Assembly (NCBI RefSeq): GCF_015624425.1
Contig: NZ_CP049919.1
Location: forward strand, 496,001 to 560,000
Source: Roseateles sp. DAIF2
GTDB lineage: Bacteria; Pseudomonadota; Gammaproteobacteria; Burkholderiales; Burkholderiaceae_C
Length of the DNA: 64,000 nucleotides
Direction of reading: 5' to 3'
Below the pieces are notes generated by a model that did not search any database, had not been told where the DNA came from, and was given only the letters and a program-made list of their open reading frames with translations. Below are positions 44,855-55,222 of the stretch, one piece after another; position 1 is the stretch's first letter, and each line of letters begins with the position of its first letter. The position numbers and the translations under genes were made by a program.

Positions 44855-47371
44855 TCAGCCGAGGCCCGCCTGGTCCCACGCGCCGATCTCCTGGGGGCGG
44901 CCATAGTGATAACCCTGAGCCAGCAGGCAACCCAGCTCGCGCAGCCGGCTGGCCTCGGCCTCGGTTTCCACCCCTTCCGCGATGGCGCTGACGCCCAGGC
45001 CCTCGGCCATGCGCAGCACCGCGGTGACGATCGCGGCGTCCTGCTCGGACTTGGACAGGTTGCGCACGAAGCTCTGGTCGATCTTCAGGCAGTCGAAGGG
45101 CAGGCGCTGCAGATAGGCCAGCGAGGAATAGCCGGTGCCGAAATCGTCGATCGCGATCTTGACGCCCAGCTCCCGCACCTGGCGCAGTCGCTCCTCGGTG
45201 ACGCCGTCCTGCACCAGCAGCAGCGATTCGGTGATCTCCAGGGTCAGGCGCCGCGCCGGCAGACCGCTGTCCAGCAGCGCGGCCTGCAGGGTGGCGGCGA
45301 AGTCCGACTGGATCAGCTGGCGCACCGAGACATTGACATGCAACTCGAAGTCCGGCGTCAGCCGGTCCAGGCGCGCCGCGACGTCGTCCATGGCGCGGCG
45401 AAGCACCCAGTCGCCCAGGGCCAGGATCAGGTCGGATTCCTCCGCGATCGGGATGAACACGCCGGGCGGCACCGCGCCGCGTTCCGGGCTGTGCCAGCGC
45501 ACCAGCGCCTCCAGCCCGCGGACGCGACCGTCGTCAAGGCGAACCATAGGTTGATAGTGAACACTCAGTTCTTCGCGTTCCAGCGCCTGGCGCAGCTCGA
45601 TCGCCAGGCGCGCGCGCCGGGTCGAATGCTCCATCATCGCCGGCTCGAACAGCACCGCCTGGCCGCGCCCGCGGCGCTTGGCCTCGCCCAGCGCGACGCT
45701 GGCATGGCGCAGCCAGTCGCCCAGGGCCTCGGCCGGCAGCAGGCCGCCGACCAGGCCGATCGAGGCGGTGACCAGCACCTCGTCCTCGCCGGAGGTGAAG
45801 GGCGCCTCGAACAGGGCCAGCACCTCGGTGCCCAGCGCCTGCAGCGCGGCCGGCTCGGGCAGGGCGGTAAGCCCCAGGTGCAGCAGCGCGAACTCGTCGC
45901 CGCTGACCCGCGCCAGGCGCAACTGGGCCGGCAGGCGCTCGCGCAGCCGGGCGGCGATGACCTGCAGCAGCTGGTCGCCGGTGCCATGGCCCAAGCTGTT
46001 GTTGATCGCGCGGAAGGCGTCCAGCCCGACCAGCAGCAGCGCGGCCGGGCGCGGCACCGGCCAGTCGGCCTGCTCCAGCAGGCCGCGGCGGGTCAGCAGT
46101 CGGGTCATGTCGTCGTACACCAGCTGCTCGCGCATGCGGCCAAAGGACTGCTGCAGGCGTTGCGCCATCTCGTTGAAGGCGCGCACCAGCAGCGCGGTCT
46201 CGCGTAGCGCCGCGCCCTGCGGGATGCCGGGCTGGCCCTCCTGCCAGCGCCCGCGCGCCAGCCGGTTGGCGGCCGCGGCGGTCTCCAGGATCGGACGGGT
46301 GATCCGGCCGATGCCCCACAGGCCCAGCGCGATCGCCAGGCCGGCGATGCCGGCGATCAGCAGCATGCTGCGGCCCTGGGCGCTGCGGATCTCGCCCAGC
46401 AGCGCCGCCTCGGGCACCAGCACGACGATGCGCCAGTCCAGCCCGCGGGTGTCGGAATAGGGGGTGATGCGGCCGAAATAGAGCTCGCCCTCGTGGCGCA
46501 GGGTGAAGCCGCTGCCGCTCTCGGTCGGCGCGCCGTCCACCTGCGGGGCGGCGGCGCGCAGCAGCGGCACCGGGCTGTCGCGCATCAGCAGGCGTTCGCC
46601 CTGGCCCATCACGCCGCCGGGTTCGGAATGGGCCACCAGCCGGCCGTCCAGCTCGGTGATGAAGACCAGGCCGCGGCCGCGCAGCGGCTCGTCGCGCAGG
46701 AAGCGGTTCAGCCCGTCGAGCTTGACGTCGGCCGCCACCACGCCCAGCAGCTCGCCGTCGCGCCGCACCGGTGCGATGGCCGAGATCGCCACCTCGGCGC
46801 GTTCGTCGCGGTTGGTATAGATCGCCGACCAGCCGGGCCGGCCGGTCTGCAGCACCGGCGCGTACCAGGGGCGGCCGCGCGGGTCGTAGTCGGGGAACTC
46901 GGCGCTGATGGCGCTCGGGTGGTCGCCCTGGTAGATGCGCAGCCGGCCCTCGGTGCTCATGTCCTTGAGCATCAGGGTGAAGCCGCCGGTCTCGCGACGC
47001 AGGCCGGCGTACTGGCCGTCGCTGCTGCCGAAGCTCAGCACGCTGATCTGGCGGTCGTCCTGGTAGAGCTCGCCGTAGACCCCGCGCAGATAGGGCCAGA
47101 CCCCGCTCATGTCGCCGCTGCGGTAGAGCCGGTGGCGGGCGATCGCGTCGGCCAGGCCCAGCTGGATGCGAAAGGGCTCGTCCAGGAACAACGCCAGGCG
47201 GTTGCGCGTGTTGGCCGCCAGCGAGTCGAGCTGGCGGGCGCTCTCCTGCTGGATCAGCTGGTCCACATGGCGCTGCTGTGTCAGGGCCTGCAGCAGGACG
47301 GTGGCGGCAAACAGGAGCACAAACGGCACCGCGATGGCGGTGCGCAACGAGGGCCTCAGGGCGACACCCAC
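44855..47371 (-). CDS. Cache-HAMP-GGDEF-EAL c-di-GMP signalling protein
   Basis: An 838-residue inner-membrane protein. Two transmembrane helices (about residues 12-30 and 330-350) flank a periplasmic double Cache sensor (RPWYAPVLQTGRPGWSAIYTN is typical). A HAMP-like linker follows, then GGDEF at about 410-570 with the loop SGDEF, and EAL at about 590-830 with LEALVRW, HVNVSVRQL, DDFGTGYSSL and KIDQSFVRNL all intact. The EAL domain should be an active phosphodiesterase; cyclase activity of the SGDEF loop is uncertain. The GTG at 47371, nine bases after AAGGAG, is a better start than the ATG at 47452. Confidence 0.9.
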   Translation of the reverse strand: MGVALRPSLRTAIAVPFVLLFAATVLLQALTQQRHVDQLIQQESARQLDSLAANTRNRLALFLDEPFRIQLGLADAIARHRLYRSGDMSGVWPYLRGVYGELYQDDRQISVLSFGSSDGQYAGLRRETGGFTLMLKDMSTEGRLRIYQGDHPSAISAEFPDYDPRGRPWYAPVLQTGRPGWSAIYTNRDERAEVAISAIAPVRRDGELLGVVAADVKLDGLNRFLRDEPLRGRGLVFITELDGRLVAHSEPGGVMGQGERLLMRDSPVPLLRAAAPQVDGAPTESGSGFTLRHEGELYFGRITPYSDTRGLDWRIVVLVPEAALLGEIRSAQGRSMLLIAGIAGLAIALGLWGIGRITRPILETAAAANRLARGRWQEGQPGIPQGAALRETALLVRAFNEMAQRLQQSFGRMREQLVYDDMTRLLTRRGLLEQADWPVPRPAALLLVGLDAFRAINNSLGHGTGDQLLQVIAARLRERLPAQLRLARVSGDEFALLHLGLTALPEPAALQALGTEVLALFEAPFTSGEDEVLVTASIGLVGGLLPAEALGDWLRHASVALGEAKRRGRGQAVLFEPAMMEHSTRRARLAIELRQALEREELSVHYQPMVRLDDGRVRGLEALVRWHSPERGAVPPGVFIPIAEESDLILALGDWVLRRAMDDVAARLDRLTPDFELHVNVSVRQLIQSDFAATLQAALLDSGLPARRLTLEITESLLLVQDGVTEERLRQVRELGVKIAIDDFGTGYSSLAYLQRLPFDCLKIDQSFVRNLSKSEQDAAIVTAVLRMAEGLGVSAIAEGVETEAEASRLRELGCLLAQGYHYGRPQEIGAWDQAGLG

Positions 47372-47419
47372 TCCACAAAGCTCCTTGGCAAAAACGGGCA
47401 AGGCGCTGGCGCCTCTCTG

Positions 47420-47438
47420 GGCCGGGATTATCCCGGCC
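47420..47438 (-). terminator. Perfect hairpin between two leftward genes
   Basis: GGCCGGGA and TCCCGGCC flank a TTA loop, 70 nt after the metallopeptidase stop. There is no clear T-run, so the terminator role is tentative. Confidence 0.4.
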
Positions 47439-47507
47439 GCTGGCGGGGCCATTGCCCGGGATTAGCCGGGGTCGCCACCCCCAAATCAGGGGCCGGCGAC
47501 ATATTCA

Positions 47508-48383
47508 TCAGAGCTGGGCGGCCTTGAAGGTGTCGCAGGCGCCCAGATCGCCGGCCTCCAGGCCGCGCTTGAACCAGCGCATGCGCTGGGCGCTGCTGCC
47601 ATGGGTGAAGCTGTCCGGCACTACCCGGCCCTGCGACTGTTGCTGCAGCGCATCGTCGCCGATCTTGGAGGCGGCGTTCAGCGCCTCCTCGATGTCGCCG
47701 GCCTCCAGCCAGCCCTTGCCGCGCTGCGAATGGTGGGCCCAGACGCCGGACAGGCAGTCCGCCTGCAGCTCCAGCCGCACGCTCAACGCGTTGTACTCCC
47801 GCTCCGAAACCTTGCCGCGCGCGCGATCCATGCGCTCGCTGATGCCCAGCAGGTTCTGCAGATGGTGGCCCACCTCATGGGCGATCACATAGGCCTGGGC
47901 GAAGTCGCCCGGCGCGCCCAGGCGGTCGCGCAGGGTCTGGTAGAAGCTCAGGTCGATATAGACCTTGCGGTCGCCCGGGCAGTAGAAGGGCCCCATCGCG
48001 GCCTCGCCCTGACCGCAGGCGGTCGGGGTGCTGCCGCGGAACAGCACCAGGGTCGGCGCGGCGTACTGCTGCTGGCGCTGCGCGAAGTAGGCGCTCCAGA
48101 CATCCTCGGTGTCGGCCAGCACGGTGGAGACGAAGCGCCCGCCCTCGTCCTGCGGCTTGGCGCCGGGCTGGCTGTCCTCGACCTGCGGCGCCGGCAGCCC
48201 GCCGCCGTCCAGTAGGCCCAGCACCGTCATCGGGTTGATGCCGAAGGCCCAGGAGGCCAGCAGGGCCACCACGATGCCGCCCAGGCCGATGCCGCGGCCG
48301 CCGCCCAGCCCGCCGCCGCGCCGCGGTGCGGCATCGCGCCGGTCCTCGACGTTGTCGCTTTCGCGCTGGCCTTCCCATTTCAT
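47508..48383 (-). CDS. Neutral zinc metallopeptidase (YpfJ family)
   Basis: A 291-residue membrane-anchored predicted metallopeptidase. One N-terminal transmembrane helix follows a basic glycine-rich segment ([20 protein letters not shown]). The zinc site is AHEVGHHLQ, with the third ligand region [16 protein letters not shown]; both are characteristic of the family. Substrate unknown. ATG 48383 ([17 protein letters not shown]) is the family start. It is divergent from the second PAS-GGDEF cyclase. Confidence 0.91.
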   Translation of the reverse strand: MKWEGQRESDNVEDRRDAAPRRGGGLGGGRGIGLGGIVVALLASWAFGINPMTVLGLLDGGGLPAPQVEDSQPGAKPQDEGGRFVSTVLADTEDVWSAYFAQRQQQYAAPTLVLFRGSTPTACGQGEAAMGPFYCPGDRKVYIDLSFYQTLRDRLGAPGDFAQAYVIAHEVGHHLQNLLGISERMDRARGKVSEREYNALSVRLELQADCLSGVWAHHSQRGKGWLEAGDIEEALNAASKIGDDALQQQSQGRVVPDSFTHGSSAQRMRWFKRGLEAGDLGACDTFKAAQL

Positions 48384-48457
48384 GGCGCTGCTCCTTAGGT
48401 TTGACCGCCCGGCTGCCGATATTACGGCGTGCGCCTGCACCTCAGAGAAGGAAGTCG

Positions 48458-49378
48458 ATGACCGGGCCCGAGCCGCCGGAGGAACTGAACACGATCTTGC
48501 GCCGGCTGCTGGACGATGGACAGCAGCTGCTGGCGCTGTTCGACCCGGAGGACCGGCTGCGCCATGCCAATGCCGCCTTCTGCCAGGCCTACCGGGTGGC
48601 GCCGGGCGCGCGGCCGCTGTGGGCCGACATCATCCGCGACAACCACCGCCAGCGTCATGGCGCGGTGATCGAGGCCGACGACATCGAGGCCTGGCTGGCC
48701 GCCGCGATGACGCGCCGCGGCAAGCAGCCGCACCGCGCCTTCGAGGTCGACCTGTGGGACGGGCGCTGGCTGTGGATCCAGGAGACCCTGCGGCCCGACG
48801 GCTGGCTGCTGCTGCAGGGCAGCGACATCACCAGCCTACGCCAGGACAGCCGGGCGCTGCGCCAGGCCCATGTGAAGGCGCTGCGCGCCGCCGAGACCGA
48901 CCCGCTGACCGGGCTCAGCAACCGCCGCCATGCGCTGCAGCTGCTGCAGCAGGCGCTGGCCAACGAAGCGGCCTGGCCGCTGTGCGTGGTGGCGCTGGAT
49001 CTGGACGACTTCAAGCGCGTCAACGACGAACTGGGCCATGCCGCCGGCGACCGCGTGCTGGGCGACTTCGCGCGCCAGCTGCAGGCCAGCATCCGACGCG
49101 AGGACGGCTGCGGCCGCCTGGGCGGCGAGGAGTTCCTGCTGATCCTGCCGACCGCCGGGCGCGGCCAGGCCGAGGCGATCACGGAGCGCCTGCTGGCCCG
49201 GGTGCGCCAGGCCCGGCCGCTGCCGGAGCGGCCCGGGCGCGGCTACACCTGCTCGGCCGGCCTGGCCGAGGCCTGCTGGGGCGAGTCGGCGGAGGCCCTG
49301 CTGCGGCGCGCCGATGCGGCGCTGTACCGCGCCAAGGCCGCGGGGCGCGACCGGCTGATGGTGGACGGCGGCGACTGA
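48458..49378 (+). CDS. PAS-GGDEF diguanylate cyclase (copy B)
   Basis: A 306-residue cytoplasmic c-di-GMP synthase, paralogous to the gene at 14136-15071. PAS-like sensor at about residues 10-120; GGDEF at about 140-300 with catalytic GGEEF (222-226) and inhibitory-site RRED (213-216). Start at ATG 48458 with AGAGAAGGAAG upstream. Differences from copy A are concentrated in the PAS part, suggesting different inputs. Confidence 0.92.
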   Translation: MTGPEPPEELNTILRRLLDDGQQLLALFDPEDRLRHANAAFCQAYRVAPGARPLWADIIRDNHRQRHGAVIEADDIEAWLAAAMTRRGKQPHRAFEVDLWDGRWLWIQETLRPDGWLLLQGSDITSLRQDSRALRQAHVKALRAAETDPLTGLSNRRHALQLLQQALANEAAWPLCVVALDLDDFKRVNDELGHAAGDRVLGDFARQLQASIRREDGCGRLGGEEFLLILPTAGRGQAEAITERLLARVRQARPLPERPGRGYTCSAGLAEACWGESAEALLRRADAALYRAKAAGRDRLMVDGGD

Positions 49379-49385
49379 GGAGCGC

Positions 49386-49856
49386 TCAGGCGCTGCCGAG
49401 CCGCGCGCGCACCCAGGCCTCGGCCTCGGCCAGGGTCTCGAAGGCGGCGAACTCGCGGCCATGCTCGGCGTAGATGCGCGCGAAGATCGGCAGCATCAGG
49501 CTGCGGCCCTCGACCTCCGGCGCTGCGACAAAGGCCACCGCCACCGGCGCGGTCTTGGCTTCGCTCATCGTCTTCAGGAAGCCGGTGAAGGCCTCCAGCG
49601 CGTCGGGCGAGGCAAGCAGGCTCTGGTGCATCTCCAGGATGTCGGCGAAGCGCGGGCCGACCGGCGCACCGGCAAACAGATCGCGCATCGCCAGGCCCAT
49701 CGCCAGCACGCCCTCGCGGTTGAAGGGCCCGCAGGCCTCGAGCCGCACGATGGTCCCTTCGGTCCAGATGTCGACCTGGCCATGGGGCCGGAAAATGCCG
49801 CTCGCAAAGGCGGTGCTGCTGCGTTTGGAGGTCTGCCGAATGTTCACGGCGGGCAT
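49386..49856 (-). CDS. Cytoplasmic protein of unknown function
   Basis: 156 residues, not recognised. No signal peptide. Central part TEGTIVRLEACGPFNREGVLAMGLAMRDLF resembles the strand-helix pattern of SpoIIAA/STAS-like proteins, followed by helical segments and PVAVAFVAAPEVEG and AEAEAWVRARL. This kind of fold often binds lipids or regulators, but that is a guess from pattern. The frame is open to 50909 through the antisense of the next gene; ATG 49856 is the first sensible start. Confidence 0.65.
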   Translation of the reverse strand: MPAVNIRQTSKRSSTAFASGIFRPHGQVDIWTEGTIVRLEACGPFNREGVLAMGLAMRDLFAGAPVGPRFADILEMHQSLLASPDALEAFTGFLKTMSEAKTAPVAVAFVAAPEVEGRSLMLPIFARIYAEHGREFAAFETLAEAEAWVRARLGSA

Positions 49857-50033
49857 GGTAGCCGGCCCGGCCGCCCGATACGCCCGCAGGGAGCAAAAAG
49901 GACGGAGCGCCCTCGACCCATCGGCTGAAAAATCCACGGACCTGGGTCGTGAGATTGCCAGCAACAAGGGTTTGGGCCCATGCTTGCGGCGGACGGCCCA
50001 TCTGCTCATCCTTCCATCCAGTCGCCATCTCCG

Positions 50034-50825
50034 ATGACCCGCCGCCTGTCCACTCCCCCAGGCCCGCGCCGGCGCTCGCTGCTGCTGGGCCTGGGTGCGG
50101 CGGGGCTGCTGGACGGCGCGCGGGCGCAGGGCGAGGAGCGCATCACGGTGCTGCTGGAGGAGTTCGCACCTTATTCCTATCTCGACGCGCAGGGGCGGGC
50201 GACCGGCTATGCGGTGGAGCTGGCGCGCGAGATGCTGGCGCGCGAGCGCCTGGCCGCGGATTTCGAGTTCAGCTCCTGGCCGCGCGTGGCGCGGCGCGGG
50301 CAGGAGCGGCCCAATGTGATGCTGCCGGCCATCGTGCGCCTGCCCGAGCGCGAGGCGCAGTTCCACTGGCTGGCCCAGATCGCGGTGCGCCAGGGCTGGC
50401 TGTTCCGGCTGCGCACGCGGCCGGAGGTGCAGCCGCGCGACCTCGAGGCCGCGAAGTCCTACCTGACCGCCGTGATCAAGGACGATGTGTCCGAGCACGA
50501 GTTGGTGGCGCTGGGCTTCGCGGTCGGCCAGAACCTGGACCGCAGCGCCGACTACGGCGCGCTGCTGCGCAAGTTCTTCGCCGGTCGCTGCCAGCTGATC
50601 GCGCTGAACCGCATGCTGGCGCCGGAGCTGCTGCGCCGCCATGGTCATGACCCGCAGCTGATCGAGCCGCTGCTGAAGTTCTCGGAATCGCGGCCCTCGA
50701 TGGCGCTGAGCCGGTCCAGCAACGCGGCGCTGGCCGGGCGGCTGCGCCAGGCCTGGGACGGCATGCGCCGCGACGGCACGGTGGCCGCGCTGGCGGCGCG
50801 CTACGGCATCCCGCTGCCGGACTGA
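50034..50825 (+). CDS. Periplasmic substrate-binding protein (family 3 type)
   Basis: A 263-residue exported protein with a Tat-like signal (GPRRRSLLLGLGAAGLLDGARAQ) and the fold of amino-acid-type binding proteins: EEFAPYSYLDAQGRATGYAVELAREML at the front and the C-terminal LRQAWDGMRRDGTVAALAARYGI. No permease or ATPase lies next to it, so it may act as an orphan receptor. Start chosen at ATG 50034; in-frame 49980 has no better context. Confidence 0.85.
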   Translation: MTRRLSTPPGPRRRSLLLGLGAAGLLDGARAQGEERITVLLEEFAPYSYLDAQGRATGYAVELAREMLARERLAADFEFSSWPRVARRGQERPNVMLPAIVRLPEREAQFHWLAQIAVRQGWLFRLRTRPEVQPRDLEAAKSYLTAVIKDDVSEHELVALGFAVGQNLDRSADYGALLRKFFAGRCQLIALNRMLAPELLRRHGHDPQLIEPLLKFSESRPSMALSRSSNAALAGRLRQAWDGMRRDGTVAALAARYGIPLPD

Positions 50826-50826
50826 G

Positions 50827-52656
50827 TTACTCGTCCTCGCCCAGGAAACCGCCGCTCTGGTGCGCCCACAGCCGGGCATAGAGCCCGCCCTTGGCCAGCA
50901 GCTCGGCATGGCTGCCCTGTTCGACGATCTCGCCGCCGTCCATCACGATCAGGCGGTCCATCGCGGCGATGGTGGAGAGGCGGTGCGCGATCGCGACCAC
51001 GGTCTTGCCTTCCATCAGGCGGTAGAGGCTGCGCTGGATCGCGGCCTCGACCTCGGAGTCGAGCGCGCTGGTGGCCTCGTCGAGCAGCAGGATCGGCGCG
51101 TCCTTCAGCATCACGCGGGCGATCGCGATGCGCTGGCGCTGGCCGCCGCTGAGCTTGACGCCGCGCTCGCCGACATGGGCCTCGAAGCCCTTGCGGCCCT
51201 TCGGGTCGGTCAGGCTCAGGATGAACTCATGCGCCTCGGCGCGGTCTGCGGCGGCGATCATCTGCGCGTCGTTCGCATCGGGGCGGCCGTACAGCAGGTT
51301 GTCGCGCACCGAGCGGTGCAGGAGGCTGGTGTCCTGCGTGACCATGCCGACCTGGGCGCGCAGGCTGTCCTGCGTGACGCGGGCGATGTCCTGGCCGTCG
51401 ACCAGGATGCGGCCCTGCTCGATGTCGTAGAAGCGCAGCAGCAGGTTGACCAGGGTCGACTTGCCGGCGCCCGAGCGGCCGACCAGGCCGATCTTCTCGC
51501 CGGGGCGGATCTGCAGGTCCAGGTTCTTCAGCACCTGCTTCTTGCCGCCATAGGCGAAGCCGACGTTCTCGAAGCGGATCTCGCCCTGCCTGACCTGCAG
51601 CGGCACCGCGTCCGGCGCATCCTTCACCGCGACCGCCTTGGACAGGGTGGTGATGCCGTCCTGCACGGTGCCGATGTTCTCGAACAGCTCGGCCATCTCC
51701 CACATGATCCAGTGCGAGATGCCGTTCAGGCGCAGCGCCATCGCGGTGGCGGCGGCAACCGCGCCGACGCCGACCTGGCCCTGCGACCACAGCCACAAGG
51801 TGACGCCCGCGGTGCTGGCCACCAGCAACATGCTCAGTACATGGTTGACGATCTCGAAGCCGCTGATCAGCCGCATCTGGCGGTAGGCGGTGGAGAGGAA
51901 CTCCTGCATCGCGCCGCGCGCGAACTGGGCCTCGCGGTTGCTGTGCGAGAACAGCTTGACGGTGCTGATGTTGGTGTAGGCGTCGGTGATGCGGCCGGTC
52001 ATCAGGCTGCGCGCATCGGCCTGCTGGCTGGCGGCCTTGCCCAGGCGCGGCACGTAGTAGGACAGCGCCGCCAGATAGAGCACGAGCCAGCCCAGGAAGG
52101 GCAGCATCAGCCCCAGGTCGATGCCGCCGACCACGGCCATCATCGTGACGAAGTAGATCGTGATGAAGACCAGGATGTCGGTGACGATCAGCCAGCAGTC
52201 GCGCACCGCCAGTGCGGTCTGCATCAGCTTGGCCGAGACGCGGCCGGCGAACTCGTCCTGGTAGAAGGACAGGCTCTGGCCCAGCAGGTGGCGGTGGAAG
52301 TTCCAGCGCAGGCGCATCGGGAAGTTGCTGGACAGGCCCTGGTACTTGCTGATCGCCTGCAGCGCGATCAGCACCGGGCTGGCCAGCAGGATGCCGGCCA
52401 GCAGCAGCAGGTTGTCCTTCTCCTTGGCCCACAGCTCGCCCGGCGGCACATTGGCCAGCCAGTCCACCACCGAGCCCAGCATCGCGAACAGCAGCGCCTC
52501 GAAGGCGCCGAAGGCCGCGGTCAGCAGGGTCATGCCGATGATCAGGGTGCGCATGCCCTTCGACGCGGACCAGACGAAGGCGAAGAAGCCGCTGGGCGGC
52601 TGCGGCGGCGGCGTGTCCGGATAGGGGGAGACGAGTTTTTCGAACCAGCTGTACAA
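50827..52656 (-). CDS. ABC exporter, fused membrane and ATPase domains
   Basis: A 609-residue half-transporter that probably works as a homodimer. Six membrane helices (about residues 35-330), then an ATPase with Walker A GRSGAGKST, Q-loop MVTQDTSLLHRSV, signature LSGGQ, Walker B ILLLDEATSALD and H-loop IAHRLSTIAAMD, all canonical. Substrate not evident; the family exports lipids, peptides or drugs. The stop is one base after the binding-protein stop (convergent). Confidence 0.92.
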   Translation of the reverse strand: MYSWFEKLVSPYPDTPPPQPPSGFFAFVWSASKGMRTLIIGMTLLTAAFGAFEALLFAMLGSVVDWLANVPPGELWAKEKDNLLLLAGILLASPVLIALQAISKYQGLSSNFPMRLRWNFHRHLLGQSLSFYQDEFAGRVSAKLMQTALAVRDCWLIVTDILVFITIYFVTMMAVVGGIDLGLMLPFLGWLVLYLAALSYYVPRLGKAASQQADARSLMTGRITDAYTNISTVKLFSHSNREAQFARGAMQEFLSTAYRQMRLISGFEIVNHVLSMLLVASTAGVTLWLWSQGQVGVGAVAAATAMALRLNGISHWIMWEMAELFENIGTVQDGITTLSKAVAVKDAPDAVPLQVRQGEIRFENVGFAYGGKKQVLKNLDLQIRPGEKIGLVGRSGAGKSTLVNLLLRFYDIEQGRILVDGQDIARVTQDSLRAQVGMVTQDTSLLHRSVRDNLLYGRPDANDAQMIAAADRAEAHEFILSLTDPKGRKGFEAHVGERGVKLSGGQRQRIAIARVMLKDAPILLLDEATSALDSEVEAAIQRSLYRLMEGKTVVAIAHRLSTIAAMDRLIVMDGGEIVEQGSHAELLAKGGLYARLWAHQSGGFLGEDE

Positions 52657-52737
52657 GGGAACACCTGCTTGGGATATCAGCAGGCGAGCGTAGCGCAGGC
52701 CTGCCGCCAGGCGATGTCAGCAGGCGGCGAATGGCAG

Positions 52738-52763
52738 AAGGGGCCGCACCAGCGGCCCCTTTT
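52738..52763 (-). terminator. Terminator after the second PEP-CTERM gene
   Basis: A perfect 10-bp stem AAGGGGCCGC / GCGGCCCCTT with an ACCA loop, 28 nt after the PEP-CTERM stop. The T-run is better on the plus strand; on the minus strand it is short, so it may work in both directions. Confidence 0.6.
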
Positions 52764-52791
52764 GGCGACATTGCTGCGTAGGCAGCCGGGT

Positions 52792-53451
52792 TCAGCCCCG
52801 GCGGCGGCGTGCCACGGCACCGACCACGGCCAGGCCGCCGAGCAGCAGCGCGTAGCTGGATGGCTCGGGCACGGCCTGCAGCACGATATTGTCGATGCCG
52901 ACGTTGTAGGCGCTGTTGCGCCATTCAAGGCGCAGGCCGCTGGCCGAGCTGAGGTCGACATTGAAGCGGGTGGCGTTCGGCTCGCTGCCGACATTGCCGT
53001 TGTGGCTGAACAGCAGGGCGTTGCTGCCGAGGTCGTAGATCGCGAGCTGGGTGCCGCGCGTCGTGTGCGAATAGGCGCCGAGGTCGAAGCTCGTCAGCCG
53101 GATGCCGCCGCTCTGGGCGACCAGGTCGATGCGGGCGTAGGAGTTGGAATCGCTGCCGTCGGCCCACAGCACGCCGTAGAGGTTGTTGTAGTCGGCGGCC
53201 CACCAGCGCAAGGTCGAGGCGCCGCTTTGCAGCGGCTGGCTGTAGCTGACGTCGACCAGGCCGACGACGTCGCCATAGCTCTGGTGGATCCAGCCGCTGT
53301 TGCCGCAGGCGACCAGCGTGCCGGTGCCGGCGGCGTTGTTCGCACAGATCGACGGCGCCTGGCCGACATTGCCGAAGTCGATCGTATGGGCCTGGGCCCC
53401 ACCGGCGGCCAGCGCGGCGATGCCGGCCAGCAGCATGTTCTTCACCATCAT
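52792..53451 (-). CDS. PEP-CTERM exported protein
   Basis: A 219-residue exported protein with signal peptide ([17 protein letters not shown]) and C-terminal PEP-CTERM signal [20 protein letters not shown] followed by ARRRRG. The mature domain is beta-rich with many Ser, Asn and Tyr residues, a two-Cys pair near the front (ICANN, VACGN), and [22 protein letters not shown]. No known domain is recognised. It is the second such protein in the window, unrelated in the mature part to that at 30395-31150. Confidence 0.87.
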   Translation of the reverse strand: MMVKNMLLAGIAALAAGGAQAHTIDFGNVGQAPSICANNAAGTGTLVACGNSGWIHQSYGDVVGLVDVSYSQPLQSGASTLRWWAADYNNLYGVLWADGSDSNSYARIDLVAQSGGIRLTSFDLGAYSHTTRGTQLAIYDLGSNALLFSHNGNVGSEPNATRFNVDLSSASGLRLEWRNSAYNVGIDNIVLQAVPEPSSYALLLGGLAVVGAVARRRRG

Positions 53452-53539
53452 GTGAGCGTTCCTCCGAGTCGAGAGCCGCGATGCTGGCCATGAACGCCGC
53501 CGCCGGCAATCCCCCGCCTTTGGGGGCCAGGTCTTGCGC

Positions 53540-55222
53540 TCAGCGGCCGATGGGCAGCGGCAGCGGCTTGCCCTGCGCCTGCGCCGGCGCGCGCACCTGC
53601 AGGATCCTGGCCAGGGTCGGCGCGATGTCGGCCACCTCGACCGGCCGCTTCACCTCGCCCTGGCCGATCCAGGTCGGGCCCCAGGCCAGGATCGGCACAT
53701 GGGTGTCGTAGCGGTAGGGCGTGCCATGCGAGCTGCCGCCGCCACGCGAGCTGTACAGCCAGTTGGGTTTGACGACGATCTGCAGCGGCGCGGCCACGTC
53801 CGGGTGCCAGGACTTGCGCATCGCCTCCAGATAGGGCGTCTGGCGGTCCGTGCCCTGCATCTGCTCGAGCGTGAACACGTCGGCGATGCCGTCCACCTGC
53901 AGCAGCAGCTTCTTCGCGGCGGCGTAGACATCGGCCGACTTCAGGCCCTTGCTCGCGATCAGCTTCTCGTCGAACAGCAGGCCGGCGGCCGAGTAGCCGC
54001 GCGCCCATTTGCCCTCGCCGAACTGCTTGGCCAGCTCGGTGTTGAGCCAGGCCAGGGTCAGGCTGGGGTTGATGCGGTCGGCGTTCAGGCCGCGGCTGGC
54101 CGCGTACTCGGGCGTGTCGGCGAAGCCATGGTCGGCGGTCAGCATCGCCACATAGTTGCCGGCGCCGACCTTGGCGTCCAGGTACTGGAAAAAGCCCTGC
54201 AGATAGCGGTCCAGGTGCAGGAAATGGTCGTGCGACAGGCGTGACTCGGGACCGAAGGCATGGTTCACATAGTCATGGCTGGACAGGCTGACCGAGAGGA
54301 TGTCGGTCTGGTCGTCCGCGCCCAGCTGCTCGGCCTCGATCGCGGCGCGCGCGAAGGCCAGGGTCAGCTCGTCGCCGAAGGGCGAGGGCAGGATGTTGCC
54401 GTAGAACATCGGGCCCGGCTTCTCCATCTTGTCGCCGACGATGGCCGGCAGCTTGTTGCCGTTGCCGCCGCTGCTCTGCCAGGGTTGGCCGTCGGGCGAG
54501 GAGCGCGCATAGGCGGCTTCCGGGAGCAGCGGTGCCCAGGTCTTCTTGAAGAAGGCGTCGGCCGGCTTGGCGGCGTTGAAGGCGTTGACCCAGGCCGGGT
54601 GCTCCTTCATGTAATAGGTGCTGGAGGCGAACTGGCCGCTCTCGCTCATGTACATGTACGCCTGCCCCAAGTGTCCGGCCGGCAGGATCGCGCCGCGGTC
54701 CTTGCCCGAGATGCCGATCACCTTGGACTCGGGCTGCACCGTGCGCAGCACGTCGCCGACGGTCTCGACCTTGTAGTTCTTCGGGCTGGTGCCGGCCAGC
54801 GGCGCGGTCTTGTTGCCGATGTACTGGTGGGCGTTGTCCTGGGTGCAGTAGATGGTCTCACCGGTCTCGCGGTCGCGCCATTCATTGCTGATGATGCCGC
54901 TGCGCTGCGGGTAGGCGCCCGAGAGCATCACCGCGTGGCCGGCCGCGGTGACCGTGTGGCCATGGGCGTAATGCGCGTCGGCAAACCAGGCGCCGCGCTG
55001 CAGGAAGCGGTTGAAGCCGTCGGGCACCAGCTGGTCGCGGTAGCCGGTGACCTGGCGCATCGGCAGGCCATCGACCACCAGGAACACGATCAGCTTGGGT
55101 TTGGCGGCGGCAGTGGCGGTGGCGGTCGTGGACTGCGGGCCGCTGGCGCAGCCGGCCAGCACGGCGGCCGCGGCCAGGCCGCTGAGCAGGAACAGGCGGC
55201 GGCGCGAGGTGGTTCCGATCAT
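53540..55222 (-). CDS. PafA-type alkaline phosphatase family protein
   Basis: A 560-residue exported phosphatase of the alkaline-phosphatase superfamily. Tat-like signal plus lipobox ([20 protein letters not shown]). The probable nucleophile is Thr92 in TVTAAGH; Asn113 in SNEW and the pair Lys174/Arg176 in [13 protein letters not shown] match the substrate-binding residues of PafA, distinguishing it from PhoA. Metal-binding stretches [18 protein letters not shown] and [15 protein letters not shown] are present. With PhoX it gives the organism two unrelated phosphomonoesterases. It may hydrolyse phosphate esters independent of phosphate control, as PafA does. Confidence 0.88.
   Translation of the reverse strand: MIGTTSRRRLFLLSGLAAAAVLAGCASGPQSTTATATAAAKPKLIVFLVVDGLPMRQVTGYRDQLVPDGFNRFLQRGAWFADAHYAHGHTVTAAGHAVMLSGAYPQRSGIISNEWRDRETGETIYCTQDNAHQYIGNKTAPLAGTSPKNYKVETVGDVLRTVQPESKVIGISGKDRGAILPAGHLGQAYMYMSESGQFASSTYYMKEHPAWVNAFNAAKPADAFFKKTWAPLLPEAAYARSSPDGQPWQSSGGNGNKLPAIVGDKMEKPGPMFYGNILPSPFGDELTLAFARAAIEAEQLGADDQTDILSVSLSSHDYVNHAFGPESRLSHDHFLHLDRYLQGFFQYLDAKVGAGNYVAMLTADHGFADTPEYAASRGLNADRINPSLTLAWLNTELAKQFGEGKWARGYSAAGLLFDEKLIASKGLKSADVYAAAKKLLLQVDGIADVFTLEQMQGTDRQTPYLEAMRKSWHPDVAAPLQIVVKPNWLYSSRGGGSSHGTPYRYDTHVPILAWGPTWIGQGEVKRPVEVADIAPTLARILQVRAPAQAQGKPLPLPIGR

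Noticed and set aside
49386..50909. Leftward 507-codon ORF as one protein
   Set aside because: The upstream two thirds is antisense to the periplasmic binding protein; only the last 156 codons look like a gene.
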